Translations under genes and position numbers: made by a program
Assembly: GCA_963514095.1 (NCBI GenBank)
Contig: OY741267.1
Location: forward strand, 2,826,413-2,890,412
Source of the DNA: Eutrigla gurnardus
Lineage: Eukaryota > Chordata > Actinopteri > Perciformes > Triglidae
Length of the DNA stretch: 64,000 nt
Direction of reading: 5' to 3'
Shown: in pieces, positions 37,601 to 43,330 of the stretch
Layout: every line of letters begins with the position of its first letter
Numbering within the stretch: the stretch's first letter is position 1
The notes under the pieces: model-generated
The model's input: only the letters and a program-made list of their open reading frames with translations
Told to the model about the DNA's origin: nothing
Databases searched by the model: none

Positions 37601-40258
37601 AAGAGCGAGGGCCCGTCATGACACTGCTCGCAGTTTTAATTATGTTTGTAATTTTTGATACACGTCTACTTTGCTTACCCTTTCACCGTCTGGTTTGTCA
37701 CATTGCTGCACCAATAAAAAACTAAAACTAAAAGGTTGCGGATGTGGACGGGGAGAGACAGGAAGCCGGAACAGAAGGTGACGTTCTGATGACATGTTAT
37801 GTCGGTGACCCGCCACTAGGGGGATTTAGCAAGCTCAGAACGTTGATCCTAGGAAGATAGAAGCCAGTAGCCGTCGTGCGAGGCCGCGATTATATCAGCT
37901 CTCATGGTACTGCAATGCTGGGATGCACCGGTGTATCGAGGGGGGTTTAGCTCAGGAGGTAGAGCGGGTTGGCTGGCAACAGCAAGATTGCCGGTTCGAT
38001 CCCCGGCTCCTCCTAGCTGAGTGCCTGGTGTCCCTGAGCAAGACGCCTCACCCAAATTGCTCCTGACGAGCTGGCTGTCGCCCTGCGTGGTTGACTCCAC
38101 TGTCGGTGTGTGAATGTGTGTGTGAATGGGTGAATGTCAGTCATTCCTGTAAAGCGCTTTGGATAAAAGCGCTATATAAATGAGGACCATTTACCATTTT
38201 ACCATTTTCTTTCTGGGATCAGGGCGGAATCTCTGTGTAAAAACGCCTTCGGTTTCACCGTTGATTTATATTAAAATCAGGCCCCCTGTGGTTGCTGGTG
38301 GTTTTCCTCCCCTCTCCTGTTCAATTGATTCCACACACCCTCATTTAACCTGAGTTCATGTAACCTGAGTTCGGCTGCAGCTGTCTGAGGGGAACAGAAA
38401 GAGATCTGTTACCTGGAGAAAGGCATGGCGAAGCTGCCGGTGGCTGTTGTCTGATCTGATGCTGATCCAGCAGAGATTTCATCCAGAAATAACCTGCTGC
38501 CTTTCGCCTGCACAGCTGCTGGATCTGCCTGGAACAGTGGCTGAGGAGTGACATCATGTCCTTCTTCATCAAACACCTGCAAACAGAATAAAAAATGAGC
38601 CACCAATAGCATTGCTCTTACTATGGCCGACTGCTGCTACATGTAGGAGTGATAGGCCTGGAGCCTGCTGGTGGACTATACATTACCCGAAGAGCTTGTC
38701 TCGGAGTTGGAATGGCGTTCTTCTCCAGAACTTTGCTGCCACCGCCCAGAATGAAACTTTTTCTGCTGTGGGAACTGACGATGCTGTTTGTGTTTCTTGT
38801 ACTGTGGCTGACTCCATGTATGCCGGACACTGAAAGATTTAATCGAGAATTTCTAGGAGAGAGAAAAATAACAGTCAGTAAACAGTTAGTTGGCTCCAGT
38901 TTGATTGGTTAGCACACTTTTCACTCTGGCGTATAGAGGGTAAGTCCCACCCCTAATGGTTTTATATTTATATCTATGATAGTCAACGGAGAGAGCGATC
39001 CTTGAACGCATCATTGCCCGTTCTGTTTCTGCAAACCGTTTCTCTCTCTGTCAAAACAAGGTCAAGATGACACCAGCTTGTTAGAACCAAAGAGGAATAG
39101 ACATTTTTCAATTACTAAGTCTAAGTCCCGCCCCTTCCTGTGTGTAACATGAATTACACATATGATGTGTGTAAGTTTAAAATATAATTGTTCAAGTCCA
39201 GAAAGTCTCAGTTTGTCATGTATCACTGGCTTGCTAGCTAGCTTACTTAGCTACGTTCCATCACTGATGTAACGTTATCTTTAACTTTGTGATGAAGCCA
39301 GCTGCAATTTAGGGTAGCTCCCCTAAAATAGGCCGAACATCACTGTCAAGTGCCAGTATGATCCCATTCTTCACATGTTGGTATCAACAATGAATGTATT
39401 ATTTCTCTAATTATTTATCCTGTGTCACTTGTCATTTTACTGTTATTTTATTACACATGTGTTACACGTGTGTTATACATGTGCTATTGCATCTTCTGTC
39501 TCGGGCTCGGTGGATAGGCTACTTCAGGACAAGCTAAACATGGCGGCTGCGTCACTCCCACACGTTTCCAGTCTCCTTGGTACGTTTTTCATATTTGTGG
39601 CTAAACAGTAACATAATTAGTTGGCTCATGTCACATGACCCGTGGAGACCAATGGTGCTACTTTTCATTTGTTGAAAAAAAAAAATACAGCAAGATGTAT
39701 ATTTGTGAGGAGAAATTGTCACACTGCAGCAACACAAGCAACCTTCAAACATTTAAAAACAACACCTGAAAGTTTCAACAGAAACAAACAGTCTACAGCG
39801 CCACCTGCTGTCCGTCAACAGACGTTACAGGAGCGTTTCATCCAGGTCCAGGTGGCTGTTATTGACCGAATCACCATGAACTCCCCCAGAGATTTTTTGT
39901 TTAAATATGCAAATAAGTCACTGTTGAATTGAATGTGCAGCAAGAACCGAAATCGTATGTTGTGGAACTTTAAAACTCTGGTATGTAACCGCTAACATCC
40001 CCACAGGAGTCGCAGGTCTTTCTTCAACACCGTGTGAAGGTTTTGACGCAAAACGATGCACTTTAAAATCGTTTGACGCATTAGGACACTGCGCCACATG
40101 ATTGTGACCAAGTGCCGAGAAAAGAGTCAGACAACAAAAGATGAACTGATGAAAAAAAACATGTTGATAATGAGAGCAAACACGTCAACTCACGGCCTCA
40201 GAATAAGAGTTTTCCTCTTCTTTCTTTCTTCTTTTGCCGCAGAGCCAACGTCGGACAT
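5422..40258 (-). CDS. dnai4: Dynein axonemal intermediate chain 4 (WDR78), 16 coding exons
   Basis: Joined coding exons, 5' to 3': 40194-40258, 38687-38852, 38413-38576, 26872-26978, 25863-26019, 20834-20985, 19549-19734, 18819-18958, 13988-14074, 13743-13900, 13443-13603, 12848-12948, 12455-12553, 6635-6861, 6407-6560, 5422-5472. The sum is 2175 nt, in frame throughout, giving 724 residues. Residues 1-330 are a polar N-terminal region. Residues 370-708 form a WD-repeat propeller with recognisable blades (DLLAVGYGQ, ISKWSV, SSDWTIQLW, LEIWDLN, LVGDADGQVTVY). These blocks match vertebrate DNAI4/WDR78, the IC138-type intermediate chain of the I1/f inner dynein arm, which acts in the axoneme of motile cilia. 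Mammalian WDR78 is about 850 residues as I recall, so a short in-phase exon may be missing, most likely in the 20.99-25.86 kb intron. The least certain junctions are the acceptor of exon 6 and the whole of exon 1. Confidence 0.92.
5555..6297. repeat. 14-bp minisatellite in dnai4 intron 15
   Basis: About 53 imperfect copies of ACTCACGTTRCGTT (variants GTTACGGTACCC). The unit is not a multiple of three, so three units make a 14-residue peptide period, and all three plus frames stay open for hundreds of bases. These long frames are repeat artefacts. Confidence 0.95.
6407..6560 (-). CDS. dnai4: dnai4 exon 15
   Basis: The exon encodes LDPVIVQPAAAGVSMKTLLF and LVGDADGQVTVYQLKNLSVG, the last propeller blade. 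The donor GTGAAG lies in phase 0 after SNQ. Reading through it gives a short unrelated tail, so splicing is needed. Confidence 0.95.
6635..6861 (-). CDS. dnai4: dnai4 exon 14
   Basis: The exon encodes RPVNCIAWSPFSPGVFLSCS, DWTIQLWRQD, HIQWSPKSATVFGAVNEGQL and EIWDLNSS, two WD blades. The acceptor is CCTTAG and the donor GTGAGT, phase 2. Confidence 0.95.
6862..7984. repeat. Intronic sequence with (GATT)n microsatellite
   Basis: This is the left end of dnai4 intron 13. A clean (GATT)n run occupies about 7208-7266. The rest is AT-rich with no recognisable element. Confidence 0.7.
7985..10905 (+). mobile_element. L2-type non-LTR retrotransposon
   Basis: Nearly full-length L2/Maui-like LINE in dnai4 intron 13, antisense to the gene. 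A 5' leader (7985-8160) is followed by endonuclease and reverse transcriptase. The 3' end near 10890 runs into C and A runs and is joined to an oppositely oriented SINE. Confidence 0.9.
8161..10890 (+). pseudogene. L2 ORF2: APE endonuclease and reverse transcriptase, frameshifted
   Basis: Endonuclease motifs in order: TETWIT (8246-8263), GDFNIHPG (about 8564) and SDHHFV (about 8740). Reverse transcriptase motifs: SYRPVSLLSFLSKTLER (about 9585), QSGFRTAHSTETALL, TGVPQGSVLGPLLF (about 9960) and the catalytic YADDTQL (about 10060). The C-terminal RLDYCNSLL and HWLPV blocks follow. Frameshifts occur near 8445, at a C run near 9212 and near 9760, and part of the C-terminus is deleted near 10605. 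The copy is therefore dead, but it is complete enough to place in L2. Confidence 0.92.
10906..11228 (-). mobile_element. tRNA-derived SINE with common fish tail
   Basis: On the minus strand the head GTGGTGTAGTGGGTAGCAC (A box) and GGTTCGATTCC (B box) at 11160-11220 are followed by the body TGCATGTTCTCCCCGTGT and a tail with CCTGCCTTCGCCCAATGACA. A second copy is at 24155-24535. Confidence 0.85.
11326..12190. repeat. 48-bp minisatellite in dnai4 intron 13
   Basis: About 18 highly similar 48-bp units, each with GTTGGGTACCAGGATGTAAC and a central ACAACAGGTCTCT. Because 48 is divisible by three, frames of 245-297 codons stay open on both strands. They encode only the repeated 16-residue unit and have no gene context. 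Confidence 0.97.
12191..12454. other. Intronic sequence with GGCGGGACTTAG repeat end
   Basis: Around 12265-12300 is a short match to the GGGCGGGACTTAG terminus also seen at 25517-25790 and 39120, suggesting a fragment of the same small element. Confidence 0.4.
12455..12553 (-). CDS. dnai4: dnai4 exon 13
   Basis: The 33-codon exon encodes DSSVYLVGTCEGLIHKCSCF and then RQFLETYRKHY, the family's 'AGTEEGLIHKCSCS' WD strand. It is phase 0 at both ends, with donor GTAAG. Confidence 0.95.
12848..12948 (-). CDS. dnai4: dnai4 exon 12
   Basis: The exon encodes ELMKLKKIQKCGGTKRESVL and then TPGLCFDFHPT, matching the APGMCFAFHP segment of WDR78. It is too short to stand out as an open frame and was found by splice-phase matching. 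The donor is consensus GTAAGT. The pyrimidine tract of its acceptor is a (TGTC)n microsatellite. Confidence 0.92.
12957..12984. repeat. (GACA)n microsatellite
   Basis: About seven GACA units. On the transcribed strand this is (TGTC)n, ending a few bases before the exon 12 acceptor AG. Confidence 0.9.
13188..13318. repeat. 41-bp minisatellite, locus 1
   Basis: About three copies of GATGATGTCACACCCCCACT plus ACACAGGACCATCACCTGGTT. The same unit forms a longer array at 47757-47972. Confidence 0.93.
13443..13603 (-). CDS. dnai4: dnai4 exon 11
   Basis: The exon encodes ECPNKHLDPVWQLRW and YLFSVAADGRISKWSV. The acceptor is a TG repeat running directly into CAG, with no uridine-rich tract. The donor GTACTG is non-consensus but phase-correct (phase 1). 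Confidence 0.92.
13607..13718. repeat. Paired CA and TG microsatellites filling dnai4 intron 10
   Basis: (CA)25 at 13607-13656 and (TG)14 at 13691-13718 are complementary to each other and lie within a 139-bp intron (13604-13742). Confidence 0.95.
13743..13900 (-). CDS. dnai4: dnai4 exon 10
   Basis: The exon encodes WPERVFQCDSPVTSLDFST and DGSITIYNVRSQDSK. The donor lies at the start of a short GTGTGTGTG run. The exon ends in phase 2 and exon 11 supplies the missing base. Confidence 0.94.
13988..14074 (-). CDS. dnai4: dnai4 exon 9
   Basis: The 29-codon exon DLLAVGYGQSGSGNQKPGLV CCWSLKNPT is a near-exact DNAI4 WD-blade signature. It is in phase 0 at both ends, with acceptor TTTCTCTGTAG and donor GTATGA. 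Confidence 0.95.
14148..14945 (-). mobile_element. Truncated Tc1-like transposon
   Basis: The 3' terminus (TGCTCACAAAAGTTAAGGGA near 14155) and the C-terminal half of a transposase are present. At 14946 it is cut by the foldback element and its other half is not found on the far side, so the insertion came with a deletion. Confidence 0.85.
14304..14880 (-). pseudogene. Tc1-family transposase, C-terminal part
   Basis: The open part (14744 to 14304) has MMVWGGISLEGRTALH, the catalytic Asp in MHDNARPHVAG and the Glu in DLNPIEHIWD. Upstream remnants to about 14880 encode the region around RFTLS but with frame changes. The N-terminal DNA-binding half is missing. Confidence 0.85.
15843..15879. repeat. 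Perfect 17-bp hairpin
   Basis: ATCTGAGGTAGGGCGTG, a 3-nt TAG loop, then its exact complement. It lies directly before the transposase remnant. Confidence 0.95.
15889..16243 (+). pseudogene. IS1595/Merlin-like (ISXO2-type) transposase C-terminal remnant
   Basis: Reads DLVPLIAHHVKIGSDIISDE WRAYRSL, then NHMTVNHAR. After a frameshift near 16015 it continues as YVDPQTGVHTQHIERAWRSI and LSDHLCLIEWTEWLGR, ending RYRVG. The Asp in IISDEW and the Glu in HTQHIERAW match catalytic positions of the ISXO2-like DDE domain shared by bacterial IS1595 and eukaryotic Merlin. The part with the first catalytic Asp is missing. Confidence 0.75.
16312..17023. mobile_element. Nested inverted-repeat MITE
   Basis: Arms of about 270 bp (16312-16585 and 16750-17023) start CTTAAAGGAAAAGTTCGGAA and are nearly identical inverted copies. 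TTAA lies at both ends, so a TTAA target is possible, but the palindromic ends make this ambiguous. It has no coding content and is inserted in the core of the foldback element. Confidence 0.85.
17030..17950. other. Core of foldback element, no gene
   Basis: AT-rich sequence between the nested MITE and the right arm. The short open frame at 17074-17283 has a hydrophobic stretch but no family match. Confidence 0.4.
18819..18958 (-). CDS. dnai4: dnai4 exon 8
   Basis: The exon encodes an acidic stretch (QDRLVEQREEDPESSPSP) and then LWAFSCELSRGRSVSSMAWN, the start of the WD propeller. The donor is GTAACA, phase 0. Just downstream in the intron is the right arm of the foldback element ending at 18758. 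Confidence 0.93.
19135..19397. other. Intronic sequence, nothing recognised
   Basis: Part of dnai4 intron 7. No repeat termini or coding signal seen. Confidence 0.5.
19398..19540 (+). mobile_element. Tc1-type element 5' end remnant
   Basis: CGATCAGCCATAACATTATG is the characteristic terminus of a widespread fish Tc1-like family. The match continues through the leader to the transposase start region (CAGGAAACATGGGCGAGTGT). It stops within about 10 bp of the exon 7 donor. Confidence 0.8.
19549..19734 (-). CDS. dnai4: dnai4 exon 7
   Basis: The exon encodes an acidic then helical segment: SLKEVEACGSS, LSEKFQHCLLVMERSLLANT and AYRQLPAIQ. It is conserved in WDR78 as the linker before the WD repeats. 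The acceptor is TTTCCCTTCAG and the donor GTACAC. The end of a Tc1-type remnant comes within about 10 bp of the donor on the intron side. Confidence 0.9.
19850..20760. other. Intron 6 sequence, nothing recognised
   Basis: AT-rich with no coding or repeat signature that I can name. Confidence 0.5.
20834..20985 (-). CDS. dnai4: dnai4 exon 6 (acceptor inferred)
   Basis: The exon encodes TWDMYDSVLSPGQEETVCSP and continues to STTST. The donor GTACCA gives phase 1 and fits exon 7. Several AGs lie upstream; only the one at 20986-20987 (of those at 20986, 20999, 21018 and 21032) restores phase with exon 5, so it was chosen. If another exon lies between, a different AG could be used. Confidence 0.7.
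21846..21890. repeat. Short 15-bp tandem repeat
   Basis: Three copies of CTAGCTGCGGCTT(CT) in tandem. Confidence 0.9.
22243..22442. mobile_element. Small inverted-repeat element
   Basis: GTCCCAGTCGGCAA at the left and TTGCCGACTGGGAC at the right form a 14-bp inverted repeat about 200 bp apart, with no coding content. Likely a MITE. Confidence 0.6.
22505..22680 (+). mobile_element. tRNA-derived SINE
   Basis: The head TAGCTCAGTGGTAGAG (A box) and GGTTTGAATC (B box) are spaced as in a tRNA, but the acceptor stem does not pair. A pyrimidine-rich body and CAATAAAAGGTC follow. It is best read as a SINE, not a tRNA gene. Confidence 0.7.
23489..24117. mobile_element. hAT-type MITE with 8-bp target duplication
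   Basis: The termini CAGTGGCGCCGCCAG and CTGGCGGCGCCACTG are perfect inverted repeats. Both sides carry AGCACATG (23481-23488 and 24118-24125), the 8-bp duplication expected of hAT transposition. No transposase is inside. Confidence 0.95.
24155..24535 (-). mobile_element. tRNA-derived SINE, second copy
   Basis: Same family as 10906-11228, here extended at its 3' end to the AGGATAAGCGGTAGAAAATG tail. It contains the segment CAGTCTATCACAGGGCCGAC and ATGTAGAGACAGACAACC (24276-24313), which corresponds to the 41-bp unit of the arrays at 28976 and 42205. Confidence 0.88.
25368..25790. repeat. Dispersed repeat with MITE-like end
   Basis: 25368-25516 (GAGCGATCCTTGAACGCATC and following) recurs at 38990-39118. 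The adjoining 25517-25790 has inverted ends CTAAGTCCCGCCCCTTC and GAAGGGGCGGGATTTAG. The two parts travel together at both loci, so they are probably one element. Confidence 0.7.
25863..26019 (-). CDS. dnai4: dnai4 exon 5
   Basis: The exon encodes DVKGKRHTLKEHVTEDMLKE and continues through HISETDSFSLLDIPNTFVSV. The block matches the 'TETDTxxLLDIP' signature that precedes the propeller in WDR78. The acceptor is TTCCCACCAG and the donor is consensus GTGAGT, phase 2. Confidence 0.92.
26100..26791. other. Intron 4 sequence, nothing recognised
   Basis: AT-rich, without recognisable repeats or coding signal. Confidence 0.5.
26872..26978 (-). CDS. dnai4: dnai4 exon 4
   Basis: The exon encodes RSILGSSRISSQSTFESMNE and then EIEDTFSKRDLPINFP. 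It joins exon 3 in phase 2 and exon 5 in phase 1. The acceptor is TTTTCCAG and the donor GTTCCA, which is weak but gives the only frame-preserving join to exon 5. Confidence 0.88.
27613..28966 (+). mobile_element. hAT-related element with 5-bp target duplication
   Basis: Starts CAGGGCTCCAGAGTGCGACC and ends GTCTGGAGCCCTG. The inverted termini are flanked by CTTAG on both sides (27608-27612 and 28967-28971). The interior has a hAT/ZNF862-like reading frame, and both subterminal regions carry GTGCGAC/GGTGCACC words. Confidence 0.82.
27978..28442 (+). pseudogene. hAT/ZNF862-like transposase N-terminal fragment
   Basis: 154 residues. A CIYCRECGQ Cys pair with downstream KKHTTC resembles a TTF/BED-type zinc finger. 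KEGLPFTKFKSEIILMKK and SFMIDGDTDVSTKE match the region up to the first catalytic Asp in ZNF862/KIAA1586-type hAT proteins. It stops at 28442 well before the rest of the RNase H-like domain, which is deleted. The frame starts just upstream, since WLKQFPWL precedes the ATG context. Confidence 0.75.
28976..30085. repeat. 41-bp minisatellite derived from a SINE segment, plus orientation
   Basis: About 29 units of GGCTGACATGTAGAGACAGA plus CAGGTAACCAGTCTATCACAG, some shortened by loss of CAGTCTAT. It begins 10 bp after the hAT element's end. The unit corresponds to a segment of the SINE at 24155-24535. Confidence 0.95.
30090..30840. other. Intron 3 sequence, nothing recognised
   Basis: AT-rich spacer between two repeats; short ATT/ATC runs only. 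Confidence 0.5.
31265..31993 (+). pseudogene. Transposon-linked protein remnant with acid motifs, family unnamed
   Basis: Reads LDAVALCSHEEADTRIFLHA, continues with MIDANNTDIVIIAT and HAFSGCDIVSSF, then meets a stop at 31598. It resumes as GKSKKSAWKTWDVCDEVSKT, shifts frame near 31700, then reads LERFVVLMYDRSSD, PPTQAALKEHAKRASYEAGY and VWGQALKRH. I recognise these blocks from a family of repeat-associated proteins in fish and cnidarians, but I do not know a name or proven function. The spaced acids (EEADTR, NTDI, GCD) resemble a PIN/FEN1-like nuclease pattern, which is inference. Disabled here. Confidence 0.65.
32273..32744. mobile_element. hAT-type MITE with 8-bp target duplication
   Basis: The termini TAGAGATGGG and CCCATCTCTA are flanked by ATTATATC on both sides (32265-32272 and 32745-32752). 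It is inserted inside the right tandem arm of the composite element, so it is younger than that array unit. Confidence 0.95.
33860..35445. repeat. 15-bp minisatellite
   Basis: About 105 imperfect copies of ACTCACTATACACAG, with some 11-12-bp shortened units. The length is a multiple of three, so the minus strand shows many open frames of YSESV repeats. None is a gene. Confidence 0.97.
35495..37370. repeat. Dispersed repeat region with internal duplications
   Basis: The start GCCCGAGTGCCGACAACGTC and the phrase GCTAGCGCCACCTAGAG resemble a repeat widespread in fish genomes. The module AGCGCCACCTAMTGGCGACA recurs at 36411 and 37170, and GGGGGAGGAGGAGAGATGTC occurs several times between 36820 and 37330. 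No coding signal. Confidence 0.6.
37380..37605. repeat. Two tandem ~115-bp units
   Basis: ATCGCTTGTGTCT to GCAGGCACTCCACGACCGCA occurs twice in tandem with moderate divergence. GC-rich and open in several frames by composition. Confidence 0.8.
37754..37822. repeat. Dispersed repeat copy A
   Basis: GGAAGCCGGAACAGAAGGTG through GGTGACCCGCCACTAGGG recurs at 54002-54062 with few changes. Confidence 0.8.
37938..38212 (+). mobile_element. tRNA-derived SINE with ACCATTT tail
   Basis: The A box TTTAGCTCAGGAGGTAGAGC and B box GGTTCGATCCCCGGC are followed by the body CCCTGAGCAAGACGCCTCAC, the conserved AAAGCGCTTTGGATAAAAGC, and a tail of ACCATTT repeats as in RTE-type 3' ends. Confidence 0.9.
38413..38576 (-). 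CDS. dnai4: dnai4 exon 3
   Basis: The exon encodes VFDEEGHDVTPQPLFQADP, a conserved N-terminal signature of DNAI4, and ends MPFS plus AG. It begins in phase 0 after TTTGCAG and ends in phase 2 at GTAACA. The intron to exon 2 is only 110 bp, whereas the next intron (to exon 4) is about 11.4 kb and full of repeats. Confidence 0.9.
38687..38852 (-). CDS. dnai4: dnai4 exon 2
   Basis: The exon encodes the low-complexity N-terminal segment with SHSRKSF, GGGSKVLEK and PRQALR (about residues 22-77). The acceptor follows a long pyrimidine run ending in CTAG. An alternative acceptor 23 bp downstream (exon edge 38829) would not be in phase with exon 1. The donor is GTAATG (38681-38686), phase 0. Confidence 0.8.
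38990..39180. repeat. Dispersed repeat, partner of 25368-25790
   Basis: Shares GAGCGATCCTTGAACGCATC, the Ca. 60-bp stretch through GTCAAGATGACACCAGCTTG, and CTAAGTCCCGCCCCTTC with the copy in intron 4. Confidence 0.8.
40194..40258 (-). CDS. dnai4: dnai4 exon 1 (start codon)
   Basis: The exon opens with ATG at 40258-40256 and encodes MSDVGSAAKEERKKRKTL followed by ILRP. It ends in phase 2 at a consensus GTGAGT donor (40188-40193). Joining it to exon 2 completes a proline codon and keeps the frame. The start lies 31 bp downstream of an X-box. A lysine/arginine-rich start suits this family but is poorly conserved, so the call rests on splice signals, phase and promoter context. Confidence 0.65.
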
Positions 40259-40288
40259 TGTTGTGACGTTGGTGTTTTGCTGTACTAA

Positions 40289-40302
40289 GTTGCCATGGAA
40301 AC
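40289..40302. promoter_or_regulatory. RFX X-box in the dnai4 promoter
   Basis: GTTGCCATGGAAAC fits the X-box consensus (GTNRCC, short spacer, RGNAAC) bound by RFX factors, which activate ciliary genes. It lies 31 bp upstream of the proposed dnai4 start codon. Confidence 0.8.
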
Positions 40303-40443
40303 GTGACGCCCCGCAGTTCTGTGGCACGCTGTCCAGCTCAAATATACGTGAATACACGTTGACAACACGTTGCCAACCGTTAACAGCACGTTGTCAAAGC
40401 GCGTGTTAATTACACGTCCTTAATTAACACGTTGTCTACGCGT

Positions 40444-40450
40444 TGTTTAC
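40444..40450 (-). promoter_or_regulatory. Forkhead-type site upstream of dnai4
   Basis: On the gene's strand this reads GTAAACA, the core recognised by forkhead factors including FOXJ1, the master regulator of motile ciliogenesis. It is about 145 bp upstream of the X-box. A 7-mer is common by chance, so support comes only from position. Confidence 0.4.
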
Positions 40451-40499
40451 ATATTAACGACGCGTTCATATCACGAGATTCGGAGAACGTTTAGCCACT

Positions 40500-41030
40500 T
40501 GTCCAGTTCGAAGGCGTTAGAGTCATAAATTCCCATTGGCTCCTGAGCAGTAGGGTTAAACCATTTCTCTAAGCCTGGGGGGTATTCCTACCACTATACA
40601 TGATAACGAACCTCTTATATCTTTGCCATTTTCTTCCTTTTTTTGTGTAGCTTATAAAAATAAAAAATAATTGTATTGCAGTTTTATAACTTAAAATTCG
40701 CTATTCAATTATATATGATTCTTTTTGCTTCACCATTGCCTTTATTGGTACAAACAAACATAAGTGGACATTCTAGCTTTAACACCATTCATCAAACTTT
40801 TATTTTATATCATTTAAAAATGGAAGGAAAAAGTGACTGCAATGGTTCTCATTCAATGATGTAATGACTATCTGTCATTCCTCTTTGAGAATTTTAATTT
40901 AATATATGTTTTAATTTCGTAACTTGAGTACGTAGTAAACATTTTCAAAATCCCAACCACTCCTCAACTTTACAACATAATCCAAAAAGCACAACCAGAA
41001 TAAATAAATCAACAAAAATGCATCATCATC
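40500..41030. other. Upstream intergenic sequence, nothing recognised
   Basis: AT-rich sequence upstream of the dnai4 promoter. No head-to-head gene could be recognised. Confidence 0.5.
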
Positions 41031-41038
41031 ACCACACG

Positions 41039-41775
41039 CATAGGCGCCGATTTATGTTTTTGCCCGTGGGTGCTCAATTTATTTATTTATTTAATTATTT
41101 TTGGTGCTCAAATTAAATGAATACCACCAAGGTAATGATTGTCACAAACTGACTTTTACTGCATAACCACAACTAACGTTGTACTCCAAAAATACATTTT
41201 GAGATTTTTCCTAAGTCCTCACGCATATGGTACTCCAAAATGAGTTGTGTTCGTTTATTTTCTAAGTCCTCACGCATATGGTAGTCTAACATACATCCAG
41301 GCGTGTGCGGCCGGTCTTTCGATCCGGACTAAGGCCACCTCATGCGGACTCACTCTCCTACACATCGACCCCCCATGTGGTTCTCTAACTTTCATCCAGG
41401 GGGGTGCGGCAGGTCTTTCGATCCGGTCTTGGGCCCCCTCAGCCGGACTCACTCTCCCCCACACGGACCCCATCCATAACTTTATTTTTTCTAAGTCCTA
41501 CGTTGTTTAGCCGCAGCCAAATCCAATCATCCGATTGGTTACCTGTTAGGTGACTATGCCATAGTGTACAAGCACAGAGCTGTAGGCCTAATGATTTTAA
41601 TTGGATAATACGATTCAAGTAAAGGCAGTTCATTTTAAAGATACAGTTCAACCACAAGTTTCATTTATTCACTTTTTTGTTTTTTTGTTCATCGGCCATC
41701 CCGATTGGCCAGTGGGTGCTCAACGTTGTCAGTGGGTGCTCGAGCACCGAAGCACCCACGGGATCGGCGCCTATG
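41039..41775. mobile_element. hAT-type element with 8-bp target duplication
   Basis: Ends CATAGGCGCCGAT and ATCGGCGCCTATG, flanked by ACCACACG on both sides (41031-41038 and 41776-41783). Subterminal GTGGGTGCTC words are also inverted. Inside is an imperfect duplication of TGCGGCCGGTCTTTCGATCC. No transposase. Confidence 0.95.
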
Positions 41776-42204
41776 ACCACACGCATCACACACTTACGTA
41801 GGGCACCACGTGCTGAGGGGGCACCTTAAAGGAAGGCTGGAAGGATGCTTAGGGCAACAAAATGGCTAGCAGCGGTACTGTATAATTGGTGCCAAAGTGT
41901 GCCAAATTGAGCTTCTGCCTGGTGGTATCCTCCTTACTAAACCTTTGTGGAGGCTTTGCCCTTTGCTCAAATTCTATCACCTTTGGTACATTTGTAGTCA
42001 AGGAGTTGCTGATGATGAAGATGATCAATGGCATCTTTGTGCCTGGAATCATTGTTAGCATGGTGTTATCCTCTGTCAAATATGTGAAAACAATAGAGAG
42101 GATAGAAAATTCACATTTCTCCTTTGATTTATTCCAATGTATTCTCTTTAGACACCAAGACATGCATATGAGCCTTGAGGTGTGTGAAGAATAAGTCAGT
42201 CTGA

Positions 42205-43330
42205 AATAGAGAAAGACTGGTTACCTGTCTCTCTACATGTCAGCCCTGTGATAGACTGGTTACCTGTCTGTCTCTACACGTCAGCACTGTGATAGACTGG
42301 TTACCTGTCTGTCTCTACATGTCGGCCCTGTGATAGACTGGTTACCTGTCTGTCTCTACATGTCGGCCCTGTGATAGACTGGTTACCTGTCTGTCTCTAC
42401 ATGTCAGCCCTGTGATAGACTGGTTACCTGTCTGTCTCTACATGTCGGCCCTGTGATAGACTGGTCACCTGTCTGTCTCTACATGTCGGCCCTGTGATAG
42501 ACTGGTTACCTGTCTGTCTCTACATGTCGGCCCTGTGATAGACTGGTCACCTGTCTGTCTCTACATGTCGGCACTGTGATAGACTGGTTATCTGTCTGTC
42601 TCTACATGTCTCCCTGTGATAGACTGGTTACCTGTCTGTCTCTACATGTCAGCCCTGTGATAGACTGGTTACCTGTCTGTCTCTACATGTCGGCCCTGTG
42701 ATAGACTGGTTACCTGTCTGTCTCTACATGTCGGCCCTGTGATAGACTGGTCACCTGTCTGTCTCTACATGTCGGCACTGTGATAGACTGGTTACCTGTC
42801 TGTCTCTACATGTCGGCCCTGTGATAGACTGGTTACCTGTCTGTCTCTACATGTCTCCCTGTGATAGACTGGTTACCTGTCTGTCTCTACATGTTTCCCT
42901 GTGATAGACTGGTTACCTGTCTCTCTCTACATGTTTCCCTGTGATAGACTGGTGACCTGTCTGTCTCTACATGTTTCCCTGTGATAGACTGGTTACCTGT
43001 CTGTCTCTACATGTTTCCCTGTGATAGACTGGTGACCTGTCTGTCTCTACATGTCTCCCTGTGATAGACTGGTTACCTGTCTGTCTCTACATGTCGGCCC
43101 TGTGATAGACTGGTTACCTGTCTGTCTCTACATGTCGGCCCTGTGATAGACTGGTTACCTGTCTGTCTCTACATGTTTCCCTGTGATAGACTGGTGACCT
43201 GTCTGTCTCTACATGTCTCCCTGTGATAGACTGGTTACCTGTCTGTCTCTACATGTCGGCCCTGTGATAGACTGGTTACCTGTCTGTCTCTACATGTCGG
43301 CCCTGTGATAGACTGGTTACCTGTCTACAG
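42205..43330. repeat. 41-bp minisatellite derived from a SINE segment, minus orientation
   Basis: About 27 units of GATAGACTGGTTACCTGTCT plus GTCTCTACATGTCGGCCCTGT, the reverse complement of the 28976-30085 unit. It ends at GACCCTGAATACAGGATAAG AGG (43342-43364), the tail of the same SINE family, so it grew inside a plus-strand SINE copy. Confidence 0.96.

Noticed and set aside
39539..39584. Plus-strand ATG with MAAASLPHVSSLL and a GTACGT donor, like a first exon
   Set aside because: No promoter element or continuing exon could be found, and it lies within dnai4 intron 1; kept only as a note.
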